Shown: positions 1-7,225 of the stretch, piece after piece
How positions within the stretch are numbered: position 1 is the first letter of the stretch
How the letters are laid out: each line of letters starts with the position of its first letter
IMG/VR virus record: IMGVR_UViG_3300042731_001100
Coordinates: 1-25,159 of that record
Direction: 5' to 3' (one strand)
Length of the DNA: 25,159 nucleotides
DNA from: a virus
Position numbers and translations under genes: made by a program
The notes under the pieces: model-generated
Told to the model about the DNA's origin: nothing
Database searches by the model: none
Seen by the model: only the letters and a program-made list of their open reading frames with translations

Positions 1-112
1 CATCATCATCTGCCGAGATGCGGATATTTTCTGCGTTTGTCATCTCAACTTGTTTGACGAGTTTTTCATCGTCCGACTTATTGAGATATTGTGGTACAAT
101 CTTGTTTATCAT
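1..112 (-). CDS. Small acidic protein, C-terminal part cut by window edge
   Basis: The 5' end of a minus-strand gene is present (37 codons), and the 3' end runs off the window. Its ATG (112-110) overlaps the TAA of the upstream connector gene by one base (TAATG), which indicates translational coupling in the structural operon. The visible protein begins MINKIVPQYLNKSDDEK and becomes acidic, ending in a run of three Asp at the edge. I do not recognise a family. If the two window ends are joined, this frame continues without a stop into the partial frame at 25083-25159, giving a protein of about 62 residues with an acidic middle. A real gene is likely from the tight overlap. Its function is unknown. 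Confidence 0.55.
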   Translation of the reverse strand, partial: MINKIVPQYLNKSDDEKLVKQVEMTNAENIRISADDD

Positions 113-939
113 TAGAATTTAGGCGACTGCTTAAAGTTCTTACGAATAGTTTTAAGTGCTTCGTCTTTACCGAAGGCTTTCATTCTAGAATTAGCAAGTC
201 TTCTTTCGTTGTAGTATTCTTGTCTTGCACGAGCTTTCTCTCCAAGAGGCACAGAAGATTTCTTCTCTATACTCTTTAAGTAGATGTACGACCTCAACGC
301 CGACTCCATGAAAACATGAACACTAGGGTTTTTACTACGAGCTTCATCACAAACATATTCCATAACAACCTCGCTTACCTCATCCATAGCACTTAATTCA
401 ATGCGATTCTGATCAAGGTTAATTCGGTACTCACCCGTATAAACACCACCACCTAGACCATATAGTCCACCCATGGTGTTTTCATACAAATAGTTTCTAA
501 ACACATAAGAGTCATAGCCACGAAGACCATCATACTCTACACTAGGGCTATCGACATCTACCCGATCGTAGACCCCATCGCTATCACTATCGGTTGCATT
601 GGCTGCGAGAAGGTCGCTGCCAGAGGCAACATCATACTTTTGAGCAATATGTAAGTTTCTATTTTCACCATATACATATACGAGACCATCAGCACCGATA
701 ACACCGATTTTGATAAGGTCTACATAATCATCGGGGAGTTCTACAGTCTCGTTGGTTTTATTGACCGATAGTTTCAATGAGCGGATACGCTTTGACATAT
801 CGAAGCCCATCTCTCGAATACCACGCTTTGCATATGTGCGAATCAATGTGTCGGAAACATTGTTAGCATAGTCGTCACCTTCCATGGTAATAATGTAGTC
901 CGAAACAATCTGATCTAGTGTTGTATAATTACGAGCCAT
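112..939 (-). CDS. Head-tail connector/ring-type structural protein (putative)
   Basis: This 275-aa protein starts MARNYTTLDQIVSDYI. It has a helical N-terminus (about 1-55), a beta-rich middle and a helical C-terminus (about 185-275) ending in a basic tail. The layout is that of small adaptor or ring proteins beneath the portal in podoviruses and crAss-like phages. Residues about 55-85 (a strand pair with ELPDDYVDLIKIGV) are typical of these proteins, from memory of the family rather than a search. Residues 117-125 form DSDSDGVYD, a match to the calcium-binding loop DxDxDGxxD and unusual for a connector. The start codon overlaps the stop of the preceding gene by one base (TAATG). The position after capsid and ring genes supports a virion role. 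The exact ring identity is uncertain. Confidence 0.55.
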   Translation of the reverse strand: MARNYTTLDQIVSDYIITMEGDDYANNVSDTLIRTYAKRGIREMGFDMSKRIRSLKLSVNKTNETVELPDDYVDLIKIGVIGADGLVYVYGENRNLHIAQKYDVASGSDLLAANATDSDSDGVYDRVDVDSPSVEYDGLRGYDSYVFRNYLYENTMGGLYGLGGGVYTGEYRINLDQNRIELSAMDEVSEVVMEYVCDEARSKNPSVHVFMESALRSYIYLKSIEKKSSVPLGEKARARQEYYNERRLANSRMKAFGKDEALKTIRKNFKQSPKF

Positions 940-1679
940 TATTTAGCCTTTTTTTGAAGTGTTTCTGCCTGACCATATCCATAGACATCCTTATCTCTTA
1001 AGTTGATACCTATTAGTTTAGCCAACTCATTCACTAGTTCTGGTACATAGTGATCGGGCAGTTCGAAGTCAATACTATTTGCAGCATCAAATACATGAAC
1101 ACCACTTGAAGTATTGTATTGGTAGTTAGGTAATGACGCAGATTTAGCCCCGGTGTTTGGAACAACACCTTGAGGGAACTTGTAATACGACAACCTAATT
1201 TTATTTATAGTTGAAGGGAAGACCTCTATGTCGCTAGACACCAATGCAATAGGATGGTTATCACTAGGAGCCGACAAGTCGCTTTTGAGGATATGATCGA
1301 TTTTCGATTCGTCATAAAGTATCTCTACATTAGTACGAGTGCTTTGACCAAACAAAACTGCTCCACTAGTACTTACCCCAATAATATATAGCATATCATC
1401 GGGCTTTGAGAATACTCCGTTAGATTTTGAAATAGTTGATGTTTTAGAAAAAACCGATAGGTCTTCCTTTACATTGTTTATCTTGGAAAGATTCCGTGAT
1501 GGGTCTATACGCCTTACCCTATCCACAAGCCCCTTGCTTGAAGAAGCGTAGATATCTTTGAAGACATTGACCTGTGCGATTGCTGCAAAGTTGTTGAACA
1601 CACTAGGTGTTACAAATCCCTTTTGCTCTTTATTCGCTAAATCTTTTAATGTATTATAAACGACATTGACACTAGCCAT
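939..1679 (-). CDS. Connector/ring-type virion protein (putative)
   Basis: This 246-aa protein begins MASVNVVYNTLKDLANKEQ. I chose the ATG at 1679. The open frame extends up to 1742, but that extension runs through a terminator hairpin and a promoter element and is unlikely to be translated. The N-terminal segment (about 1-45: YNTLKDLANKEQKGFVTPSVFN) is a pattern I associate with structural proteins of Bacteroidetes podoviruses and crAss-like phages. Near the C-terminus, LPDHYVPELVNELAKLIG (about 205-225) suggests a helical domain. The gene is coupled to the next by a TAATG overlap and has its own -7 element 20 nt upstream of the ATG. The virion role is inferred from neighbours and this resemblance. 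Which ring or tail-hub subunit it is cannot be decided here. Confidence 0.55.
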   Translation of the reverse strand: MASVNVVYNTLKDLANKEQKGFVTPSVFNNFAAIAQVNVFKDIYASSSKGLVDRVRRIDPSRNLSKINNVKEDLSVFSKTSTISKSNGVFSKPDDMLYIIGVSTSGAVLFGQSTRTNVEILYDESKIDHILKSDLSAPSDNHPIALVSSDIEVFPSTINKIRLSYYKFPQGVVPNTGAKSASLPNYQYNTSSGVHVFDAANSIDFELPDHYVPELVNELAKLIGINLRDKDVYGYGQAETLQKKAK

Positions 1680-1699
1680 ACCTGTGATATATTGTTTTA

Positions 1700-1707
1700 C
1701 AAATATA
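1700..1707 (-). promoter_or_regulatory. Bacteroidetes-type -7 element (TATATTTG)
   Basis: On the minus strand the bases read TATATTTG, an exact match to the Bacteroidetes -7 consensus TAnnTTTG. It lies 20 nt upstream of the ATG at 1679 and directly beyond the T-tract of the terminator at 1710-1738, as expected for the start of a new transcription unit. No clear -33 TTTG is visible at the usual distance. Confidence 0.5.
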
Positions 1708-1709
1708 CC

Positions 1710-1738
1710 AAAAAGAAAGGGGCGGTATTGACCGCCCC
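1710..1738 (-). terminator. Rho-independent terminator after the AT-hook protein gene
   Basis: There is a perfect 8-bp stem, GGGGCGGT (1719-1726) with ACCGCCCC (1731-1738), and a 4-nt loop. In the minus-strand transcript it is followed by TTTCTTTTT. It ends the unit containing 1797-2618. Its T-tract leads directly into the -7 element of the next unit. Confidence 0.8.
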
Positions 1739-1796
1739 CCATATAGCAGAAAGGTAATGCTAAAGTCTTTAAATGCTTTGTGTGAAATTATCTCTA

Positions 1797-2618
1797 CTAT
1801 AATCTAGATACCTTTTGTTCAAGCTCACCAAAAACTATTGAGCCTTTGTCCGTAAGACAGAATTTAGACATCACATCGATACTATCTTGACCAACAGGTG
1901 TAGACACGATTAAGCGACCGCTATCAAACCAGTATGTACCATTCTCATCACACTTGATGATTTGATACATCTCGGCAGTTTTAACCACTGATCGTGTGCG
2001 TACCATTGGATTGTCAAATGACCTAACAAAGTCTGATGGGTTCGATCGGGCTTGTTGTAACAAGTCAAAACGAATTTCACTAGAAGGACGATTGATTCCA
2101 ATATTATAGAACAACGCTATCGGGAGTAGGTCTTCTATGTTTTTATCTCTAACTAATTGAATAGCATCGAGCAGTTGGAACTCGTTAGTCAACTCTTCTT
2201 GAGCAGACTTTTCGTTGTCAATAACCGCAAAGCGACTTCCTCCGTTGGCTTCGTTGCCGGGATGACGCTCAAGGAATTCCATAAGGTTAGGCTTTGTGTA
2301 AGAGACATAAAGAAGTCCATCATAGAACATGATGTGTTCTCTCTTTGCATATTCGCTTTGTTCGTCTCGCCAAATAGATTGCTCGTTTGGACAATAACGC
2401 ATCTCACGAACTGTGTTTGTCTCTTCGTCAAAGATAGTCACACCATCTTGGGGTAGTGAGTATACTATACCACCGCCTTGTAGAACACGAAAAACTTTGT
2501 CTTTTTTCTCCCACTCCTTATGAGGAATGCTTACAGATGGAGTTGATGTTTCAGTCAGATCGACTGTTGTATTTTTTTTAGGTCGCCCTGGACCTTTCTT
2601 TTGAGCAGTTGCTGCCAT
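1797..2618 (-). CDS. Virion-module protein with N-terminal AT-hook, function unknown
   Basis: This 273-aa protein has KKGPGRPKKNT at residues about 7-17. It carries the GRP core flanked by basic residues that defines an AT-hook, a minor-groove DNA-binding motif. A Ser/Thr-rich linker follows, and then a soluble mixed alpha/beta body. The C-terminal 75 residues resemble a small winged or mixed domain, but I do not recognise a family. It sits directly downstream of the major capsid gene, past a strong terminator, and upstream of the connector genes. An AT-hook in a morphogenesis gene suggests contact with packaged DNA (internal head protein, packaging aid) or host DNA binding early after entry. 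Both are inference. The start at 2618 is an ATG with AT-rich leader sequence and no Shine-Dalgarno site. Confidence 0.6.
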   Translation of the reverse strand: MAATAQKKGPGRPKKNTTVDLTETSTPSVSIPHKEWEKKDKVFRVLQGGGIVYSLPQDGVTIFDEETNTVREMRYCPNEQSIWRDEQSEYAKREHIMFYDGLLYVSYTKPNLMEFLERHPGNEANGGSRFAVIDNEKSAQEELTNEFQLLDAIQLVRDKNIEDLLPIALFYNIGINRPSSEIRFDLLQQARSNPSDFVRSFDNPMVRTRSVVKTAEMYQIIKCDENGTYWFDSGRLIVSTPVGQDSIDVMSKFCLTDKGSIVFGELEQKVSRL

Positions 2619-2646
2619 GATTAAATAGAATTAAATTATACCAATA

Positions 2647-2682
2647 AATAAAAAGATCAGGGAAGGTTGCCCTTCCCCGATC
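2647..2682 (-). terminator. Strong terminator immediately after the capsid gene
   Basis: The stem pairs GATC (2655-2658) plus GGGAAGG (2660-2666) with CCTTCCC (2671-2677) plus GATC (2679-2682), around a 4-nt loop with one A/C mismatch. In the minus-strand transcript it is followed by TTTTTATTT. It lies 12 bases past the capsid stop codon, so capsid transcripts would mostly end here. Confidence 0.8.
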
Positions 2683-2694
2683 CTATAGAGTTGA

Positions 2695-4080
2695 TTATGC
2701 AGTAATCAATGCGTGGCGGTTAGCACCACGAGTTACCAAACATACTTCAGAGCGGTAGTTGAACTGTGCAAAGTCATTTCCATCAGTACTAGCACCTAAA
2801 ACAGAACCTGTAATCCAGTGTTCCATTTCACGAGAGTATCCGTTAGAAGCCTTGTAGTTCATCTCCAAAGATGGGTTGCGGTCACCAGTTTGTGGGTCAA
2901 CCACAGTCGCTAGTGGAATAGCAGCACCTACATAGTGTTGTGAGCTATCTTCACCTGATAGGCTACCCAACAATGTTGGATCGTTCAACAATTTCCAATC
3001 ATGCTTGTGGAATGTGTAACCACCACGCTGGAACGATTTGAAACCTAACTGTACAGCCATGTCCTTATCGTTGTTGAATGCTCCGTATTGAGTTGCAATA
3101 CCAGAAGTCAATGAAGAAGCGTTACCTTTAGCCAACAAGTCATCGATAGCCAAGTCTTGTGTGCGGTTAACATATAGAGCGTACTCTGCGTTAGCACCTT
3201 GCCTATCGAATTCTTTAACCAAAGAGTCAAATGAAGTCAATGCAGTCATAGCACCACCAGAGATGTTGATACCACGATCAGCGATTGCTGCGAAGTAACC
3301 TTCTGATCCAGAGATACCGCTCAAAGCAGAATCTGTAGAAGTTACTTTTTGACCCAACAACATCATCATTTCACGCTTGTCCATGAAACGCTGACGAGTG
3401 TCTGCCTCATTCTTCAAGTACCAGCGGTAGTCTCCATTACCCAAGTTAATCCAACCAATGTTAGTTGCTTGAGAACCTGAAACTTTGTAGGTATCTTTCA
3501 TAATCATGTACTCATTCGTACGAAGCGTTACATTGCTTTCGAAGAAAGTACCTGGTTGATCAGTACCTTGTGCGTACAAGTTACCAACGATTGGGAAAGA
3601 ACCTGAAGATGCTGGAGTACCATCTAGTGCATCCAAGTTAGCATCCAACAACGCCTTAACTGTGAAAGTCGAGCTATCAGAAGCAACGGCAGAAACATAA
3701 GCACGTTTGTTAGAACCCATCAAAAGGATGTCACCTACACGAACAACCAAAGCATTAGAAGAACCCTTTGCGATTGTTTGCGACTTCGCCGCAGCAACAT
3801 CAGCAGAGATAGAGTACTTCTGTACAGTGTGAAGACGAGTCTCTTCCCACCATTGTACTTTGTCGTTAGTACCTGCTGCCTTAACGGCACCAGTCAACTT
3901 TAGGAAACCAGTAATACCTTGGTCACCGAAAGTTTTTACCAACAAGTCACGATTATCGGGCTTGTTGATTTCATCAATAAAGTCGCCCAACGCTGAATAC
4001 TTGTCAATCGTTGCACGGCGAATAGCACCCTGTCCTGGGCTGTCTGCATCACTATATGCACCTGAAATAGAAAAAGCCAT
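2695..4080 (-). CDS. Major capsid protein (putative)
   Basis: This 461-aa protein has no signal peptide and little low complexity. It starts MAFSISGAYSDADSPGQG and is rich in Gly, Ala, Ser and Asp across alternating alpha/beta segments. The evidence is contextual: it directly follows an acidic scaffold-like gene (26 bases away), it is of HK97-fold capsid size (crAss-like capsid proteins are about 450-500 aa), and it is followed by a strong terminator as highly expressed capsid genes often are. The N-terminal segment (about 20-90), with phrases such as LVKTFGDQGITGFLKLTG and WWEETRLHTVQKY, resembles the N-arm of Bacteroidetes podovirus capsid proteins from memory. No maturation-protease gene was found nearby. 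A different structural role cannot be excluded but is less likely. Confidence 0.75.
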   Translation of the reverse strand: MAFSISGAYSDADSPGQGAIRRATIDKYSALGDFIDEINKPDNRDLLVKTFGDQGITGFLKLTGAVKAAGTNDKVQWWEETRLHTVQKYSISADVAAAKSQTIAKGSSNALVVRVGDILLMGSNKRAYVSAVASDSSTFTVKALLDANLDALDGTPASSGSFPIVGNLYAQGTDQPGTFFESNVTLRTNEYMIMKDTYKVSGSQATNIGWINLGNGDYRWYLKNEADTRQRFMDKREMMMLLGQKVTSTDSALSGISGSEGYFAAIADRGINISGGAMTALTSFDSLVKEFDRQGANAEYALYVNRTQDLAIDDLLAKGNASSLTSGIATQYGAFNNDKDMAVQLGFKSFQRGGYTFHKHDWKLLNDPTLLGSLSGEDSSQHYVGAAIPLATVVDPQTGDRNPSLEMNYKASNGYSREMEHWITGSVLGASTDGNDFAQFNYRSEVCLVTRGANRHALITA

Positions 4081-4105
4081 GTTATATTATTTTAGCCTTA
4101 AACAA

Positions 4106-5203
4106 TTATTTAAATCTCATCATGCCGTCATTCTTGAAGAGGGCGTTCATGATTTGGTTCTCTAATTGATTAGTCTCTCCTTTGCTTTGTTGATTAGGTG
4201 ATGTAGCATCAATGTTTGCTGCTCTCTCAACGATTTTCTTTTGTCCCTTACCTAAACCATATTGGTAGGCAGCACGAACAATGCCTTCGATATTATCGAT
4301 AACCGCTCTATGAGAACTCAACAATTCATGATTCCACTCCCCCTGATCATTTACATAAGGGTCAAAGAACTCATCAAGTCGAGAGTTTTTGTCCTTTAGT
4401 TGATTCTTGTAATCGTCTTGTAGAGTAAAGGTAAATTCATCACCCTTGCCTAATTCAAATGTCAAGCCTTCAATATTATCTACAGTGCTAGACATAGACG
4501 AAATCCACGAGTCATCTATTGGACTTTCAGCCTCTTGAGCAGTCTCTTGCTGTACGGGGAGCTTGAATCCATTTCGGACATTGTCGATCTCCTTGCGTGC
4601 AGCCTTCGCATCTAGTTTTAATTGCAATTTAGAAAACTCAATTTCATCGTTCTCAAAACGATTTTCATCAAGTTTGTACTTCCTTGAAATCAAAAGGTCT
4701 AGTTCAGATTGATTAAGATCAGGATTCTGTTGGGCTAGACTAATACGCACTACTGTCATGTCATCCATTTCGGATGGGTTAAGTTGTTGGTAGCGGAACC
4801 AGTCTTCGGGGCTTCGACCCGTTTGCTCTACAAAATCGGCAATAACCTTAATTGCTTCTGGCAACTCATTTGGCTCTGGTTGAGGTGTACTAGATTGAAT
4901 GTCTTCCCACGAACTATGTTCTACGCCGAATTTCTCATTGTAGTATTGTAGCATAAGTGAGTCAACATCTACATCTTCGTCTACCTCGTTTGTCAAAGAA
5001 CTTTCCGTTTCAGCAACGGGTTGCTCAATATCTTCTTGCACAGGCTCTTGTACGCTTTCTTGTACGCTTTCCTGTACTTCATTTACTTCTTGTGGTTGCG
5101 ACTCTTGAGGTTGAGCATCTGATTCAAAGTTTGGAGTGTCACTGATCTCGACTCCCATTGCAGATGCTGCCTGCTCAAGTGAAGATTGAATTGAACTAGC
5201 CAT
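4106..5203 (-). CDS. Capsid scaffold-like acidic protein
   Basis: This 365-aa protein is strongly acidic and Glu/Gln-rich over its first ~110 residues. That region includes a short tandem repeat at about 42-58 (VQES, VQES, VQEP, VQE). Charged helical segments follow (about 150-215), and the C-terminus is basic and Lys/Gln-rich, ending NDGMMRFK. An acidic, helical, low-complexity protein directly upstream of the major capsid gene is the classic profile of a phage scaffolding protein: it copolymerises with the capsid protein, leaves or is degraded before packaging, and binds the shell through a basic C-terminal end. The last ~45 residues (GLGKGQKKIVERAANID onward) are the likely shell-binding part. 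A -7 element lies 23 nt upstream. No protease domain is evident, so it is probably scaffold only. Confidence 0.65.
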   Translation of the reverse strand: MASSIQSSLEQAASAMGVEISDTPNFESDAQPQESQPQEVNEVQESVQESVQEPVQEDIEQPVAETESSLTNEVDEDVDVDSLMLQYYNEKFGVEHSSWEDIQSSTPQPEPNELPEAIKVIADFVEQTGRSPEDWFRYQQLNPSEMDDMTVVRISLAQQNPDLNQSELDLLISRKYKLDENRFENDEIEFSKLQLKLDAKAARKEIDNVRNGFKLPVQQETAQEAESPIDDSWISSMSSTVDNIEGLTFELGKGDEFTFTLQDDYKNQLKDKNSRLDEFFDPYVNDQGEWNHELLSSHRAVIDNIEGIVRAAYQYGLGKGQKKIVERAANIDATSPNQQSKGETNQLENQIMNALFKNDGMMRFK

Positions 5204-5226
5204 ATGGATATATTTAAATTATGATA

Positions 5227-5234
5227 CAAATATA
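5227..5234 (-). promoter_or_regulatory. Bacteroidetes-type -7 element for scaffold/capsid unit
   Basis: It reads TATATTTG on the minus strand (exact TAnnTTTG), 23 nt upstream of the scaffold ATG. No good -33 element is seen at 19-20 nt. It is the likely start of the scaffold-capsid transcript, which would end at the 2647-2682 hairpin. Confidence 0.5.
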
Positions 5235-5263
5235 CCTATTAATATAATTTTTTTGGTTGGGGG

Positions 5264-5295
5264 GTTGTATATGTGGAAAAGAAGTGTTAGTATTG
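5264..5295 (+). promoter_or_regulatory. Possible Bacteroidetes promoter for the plus-strand exported protein
   Basis: A GTTG (5264-5267) is followed after 20 nt by TAGTATTG (5288-5295), one mismatch each from the -33 TTTG and -7 TAnnTTTG consensus. It would start a transcript about 25-30 nt upstream of the ATG at 5328. The spacing is good but both boxes are imperfect. Confidence 0.35.
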
Positions 5296-5327
5296 TTAAT
5301 ATAATTAACCAATTAAATTCAATAATC

Positions 5328-5684
5328 ATGAAAAGAATGATGTTAGCCGTCCTAATTTTCCTAGGAGTAACGGCAAAGGGACAAGAAATCCCATCGAGAA
5401 TCCAAGAAGTATTTGATGCTACAAACATCGAAGCCACCTTTTACAAAGAGGGTTGGTACATATACGATGTGTCTAATGCTGATGATTTAATTAGTTTACA
5501 AAACGATCTACTTGAATCGTGTGTAAGTTGGTATCAAGCCCCTCTTGTTTGGGAAGAGGTGTTACTTGCAAGAGAGTTTGATTACGATGATTGGGTGGTA
5601 ATTTTAGCCGTAATTAGAAACGATGATGGCGACTACAAAACTGTGGGAGACATCATGCAAAAAGGAGTTGCGGTAAATCAATAG
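5328..5684 (+). CDS. Small exported protein of unknown function, lone plus-strand gene
   Basis: This 118-aa protein begins MKRMMLAVLIFLGVTAKGQEIPSR, a clear signal peptide with a likely cut before or after Gln19 as is common in Bacteroidetes. The open frame can be extended upstream to 5253, but that extension crosses the likely promoter, and the ATG at 5328 gives a clean signal sequence, so I use it. The mature ~100 residues are acidic and compact, with many aromatic residues (Tyr/Trp). I do not recognise a family. The gene lies on the opposite strand to all neighbours, between the scaffold gene (divergent) and a convergent minus-strand gene with which it shares a terminator. It is probably an independently expressed accessory gene acting in the periplasm or at the host surface. 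Confidence 0.7.
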   Translation: MKRMMLAVLIFLGVTAKGQEIPSRIQEVFDATNIEATFYKEGWYIYDVSNADDLISLQNDLLESCVSWYQAPLVWEEVLLAREFDYDDWVVILAVIRNDDGDYKTVGDIMQKGVAVNQ

Positions 5685-5697
5685 TTGTTTTAGGGTG

Positions 5698-5738
5698 GAT
5701 ACCGATTAATAGGTTTTTTGGTTTGACTGATCGGTATC
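5698..5738. repeat. Inverted repeat, 9-bp perfect arms
   Basis: GATACCGAT (5698-5706) and ATCGGTATC (5730-5738) are perfect inverted arms separated by 23 nt. They lie between the stop of the exported protein and the bidirectional terminator. It could be a protein-binding site or an RNA hairpin at the 3' end of the plus-strand transcript. No T-run follows it, so it is not a terminator by itself. Confidence 0.4.
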
Positions 5739-5740
5739 AA

Positions 5741-5770
5741 AAAGAAGAGGGGCTAACGCCCCTCTTTTTA
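5741..5770. terminator. Bidirectional terminator between convergent genes
   Basis: AGAGGGGC (5746-5753) pairs with GCCCCTCT (5758-5765) around a 4-nt loop. It is flanked by A-runs on the left and T-runs on the right, so it can terminate in both directions. The convergent genes 5328-5684 (+) and 5768-6421 (-) share it. Confidence 0.85.
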
Positions 5771-6421
5771 TTTTGCCTTACCAACTGTGTATACAGCGTT
5801 TAGTCCCGGTCGATCCGTGGTGAATGTAAGACCACGCTCTTCCATAGCAGCCTTCATCTCTGGACTTACTCTATCGCGCGTTCTCTTGTTTCGATAGTCG
5901 CTTACGAGAACACCTTTGTCGTAGAGCTGGTTGCCTAAAGTACTAGAAAAGCCCTTTTTATATAGAACTTGAAGCAATTTTTTCTGTGAGGCATCTAATC
6001 CAGACTTGTCTCCTGTAATAGCAGCATTAACAATTTTATCCATTCCTGGTTGATTACCTAACAGGCGTTGAGCAATACCTTTTCCGATTTCAAGTTGAGC
6101 ATTTTCAAAGTCTTCTGCACTTACACCATCAGCCATATATCCATGAGTCTCGTATTCGTCTTGGTCACCAAAGCCAAAACTAACAGTCTTACCAACCACT
6201 TCTGGATCCATTGGGTCTTTGCCCATGTCGGTTGAACCACCACCTGGTTTTTTCTTTCCTTTGTCGCCTCCTGTTACGGAACCGCCCTCTTCGTATTTTG
6301 CGATTTCTGCTTTCATAGCATCACGCATGTCTTTGTTTTTAGCGAGACCTGTGATCAGCGCACCTGCTTTAGCATACATCATCTCATCGGATGACCCACC
6401 TTTTCCGTATTTAACTTTCAT
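5768..6421 (-). CDS. Virion-module protein, N-terminal repeat paralog 1 (unknown)
   Basis: This 217-aa protein shares its first 55 residues almost exactly with the next gene upstream (48 of 54 aligned residues identical, one gap). Both start MKVKYGKGGSSD and reach a KYxxGGSVTGGDKG segment near residues 42-55. After a Lys/Gly/Pro-rich linker (55-70) the C-terminal part is unrelated to the neighbour and appears soluble and mixed helical. A related KYEEGGAV segment occurs in the lysozyme-like protein at 9969-10859. I do not know the function. A shared N-terminal tag on otherwise different proteins in a head-gene region could be a packaging or targeting signal for virion cargo. That is inference. 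The gene is 5 bases downstream of its paralog and ends in the bidirectional terminator. Confidence 0.65.
   Translation of the reverse strand: MKVKYGKGGSSDEMMYAKAGALITGLAKNKDMRDAMKAEIAKYEEGGSVTGGDKGKKKPGGGSTDMGKDPMDPEVVGKTVSFGFGDQDEYETHGYMADGVSAEDFENAQLEIGKGIAQRLLGNQPGMDKIVNAAITGDKSGLDASQKKLLQVLYKKGFSSTLGNQLYDKGVLVSDYRNKRTRDRVSPEMKAAMEERGLTFTTDRPGLNAVYTVGKAK
6257..6421 (-). repeat. Duplicated N-terminal coding module, copy 1
   Basis: It encodes residues 1-55 of the 5768-6421 protein. The matching copy is 7030-7191. The encoded peptides are 48/54 identical with one single-residue gap, and the downstream parts of the two genes are unrelated. That points to duplication of a module or fusion to a common tag. 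Confidence 0.75.
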
Positions 6422-6426
6422 AGTTA

Positions 6427-7191
6427 CTACTTTCCGTATTTTATAGCCTTATTATACCCGCTTCTATTTTGCAGGTCTCCTCCAGTCCAGCGGTTACTTG
6501 CCGATTTCATCTCATCGGTACTGTCGCTAACGTAGATAATACCACCTGTTAAACCGCTTTTCTCTTCTCTAATAAATCTCTGATCTTGAGGAATATTATA
6601 TTTTTCATATAGAGCCAATAGATTATCGAATTGATCGCTTTCGGCATCGATGGCAGCACTCTCCCTATCCCAACTCTCATCATTTTTTTTCTCTCTTAAC
6701 CTTCGTCCTTTTTTAGTGTCTGCGGCTTTAGGATTTCGATAGCTCACATCTCTTACATATTCTGCAGAGTCAGATTCCTGTGAAGCCTCCATAAATGCCC
6801 TTTCTGCCGCTCTTAATTCTAGTGCTGCTTCTTTTGAAAGGGGAAGCCCTACACTACCTATATACATTCGCTCACCCTCTTCGTTTTGAAGATTACCAGT
6901 AGTTTCGTTATATATTAGGGAGTCTAATAATTCCTGATTCGCTCTTTTTTCGTTGGCTTCCTTATCGTTAACCATGGTAACTTCCATGCCCACGAATTTT
7001 CCTCCTGCCTTTCCTTTAGCTCCTTTATCTCCTTTGTCACCTCCTGTAACGGAGCCACCATTCTCATACTTTGCGATTTCTGCCTTCATGGCTTCACGCA
7101 AGTTCTTGTTTTTAGCGAGACCCGTGATCAGCGCACCCGCCTCTGCGTACATCCCATCAGACGATCCACCTTTCCCGTATTTTACTTTCAT
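6427..7191 (-). CDS. Virion-module protein, N-terminal repeat paralog 2 (unknown)
   Basis: This 254-aa protein carries the same N-terminal module as its neighbour (residues 1-54). The module is followed by a short Gly-rich run, GDKGDKGAKGKAG, which is formally four Gly-X-Y triplets with three Lys in Y. The rest is charged and helical (about 75-180, rich in Glu, Arg, Ala and Lys), then a C-terminal segment with a small beta-like stretch (GGIIYVSDS). No family is recognised. A -7 element lies 18 nt upstream of the ATG, so it begins a two-gene unit with 5768-6421. The charged helical build and location fit an internal head or cargo protein. This is not demonstrated. Confidence 0.65.
   Translation of the reverse strand: MKVKYGKGGSSDGMYAEAGALITGLAKNKNLREAMKAEIAKYENGGSVTGGDKGDKGAKGKAGGKFVGMEVTMVNDKEANEKRANQELLDSLIYNETTGNLQNEEGERMYIGSVGLPLSKEAALELRAAERAFMEASQESDSAEYVRDVSYRNPKAADTKKGRRLREKKNDESWDRESAAIDAESDQFDNLLALYEKYNIPQDQRFIREEKSGLTGGIIYVSDSTDEMKSASNRWTGGDLQNRSGYNKAIKYGK
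7030..7191 (-). repeat. Duplicated N-terminal coding module, copy 2
   Basis: It encodes residues 1-54 of the 6427-7191 protein. See copy 1 at 6257-6421. Differences are confined to seven positions, including a one-codon deletion after residue 13. Confidence 0.75.
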
Positions 7192-7209
7192 GATATAATG
7201 TTTGTGTTA

Positions 7210-7217
7210 CAAAAATA
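7210..7217 (-). promoter_or_regulatory. Bacteroidetes-type -7 element (TATTTTTG)
   Basis: It is an exact TAnnTTTG on the minus strand, 18 nt upstream of the ATG at 7191 and just after the stop of the upstream gene at 7226. No convincing -33 box is seen. Confidence 0.4.
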
Positions 7218-7225
7218 ATGTTTTT

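Noticed and set aside
1680-1742. 21-residue N-terminal extension of the 939-1679 gene
   Set aside because: It runs through a perfect terminator hairpin and an exact -7 promoter element, so translation is unlikely. The ATG at 1679 fits the promoter spacing.
5253-5327. 25-residue N-terminal extension of the plus-strand exported protein
   Set aside because: It would bury the signal peptide and overlap the candidate promoter. The ATG at 5328 gives a clean signal sequence.
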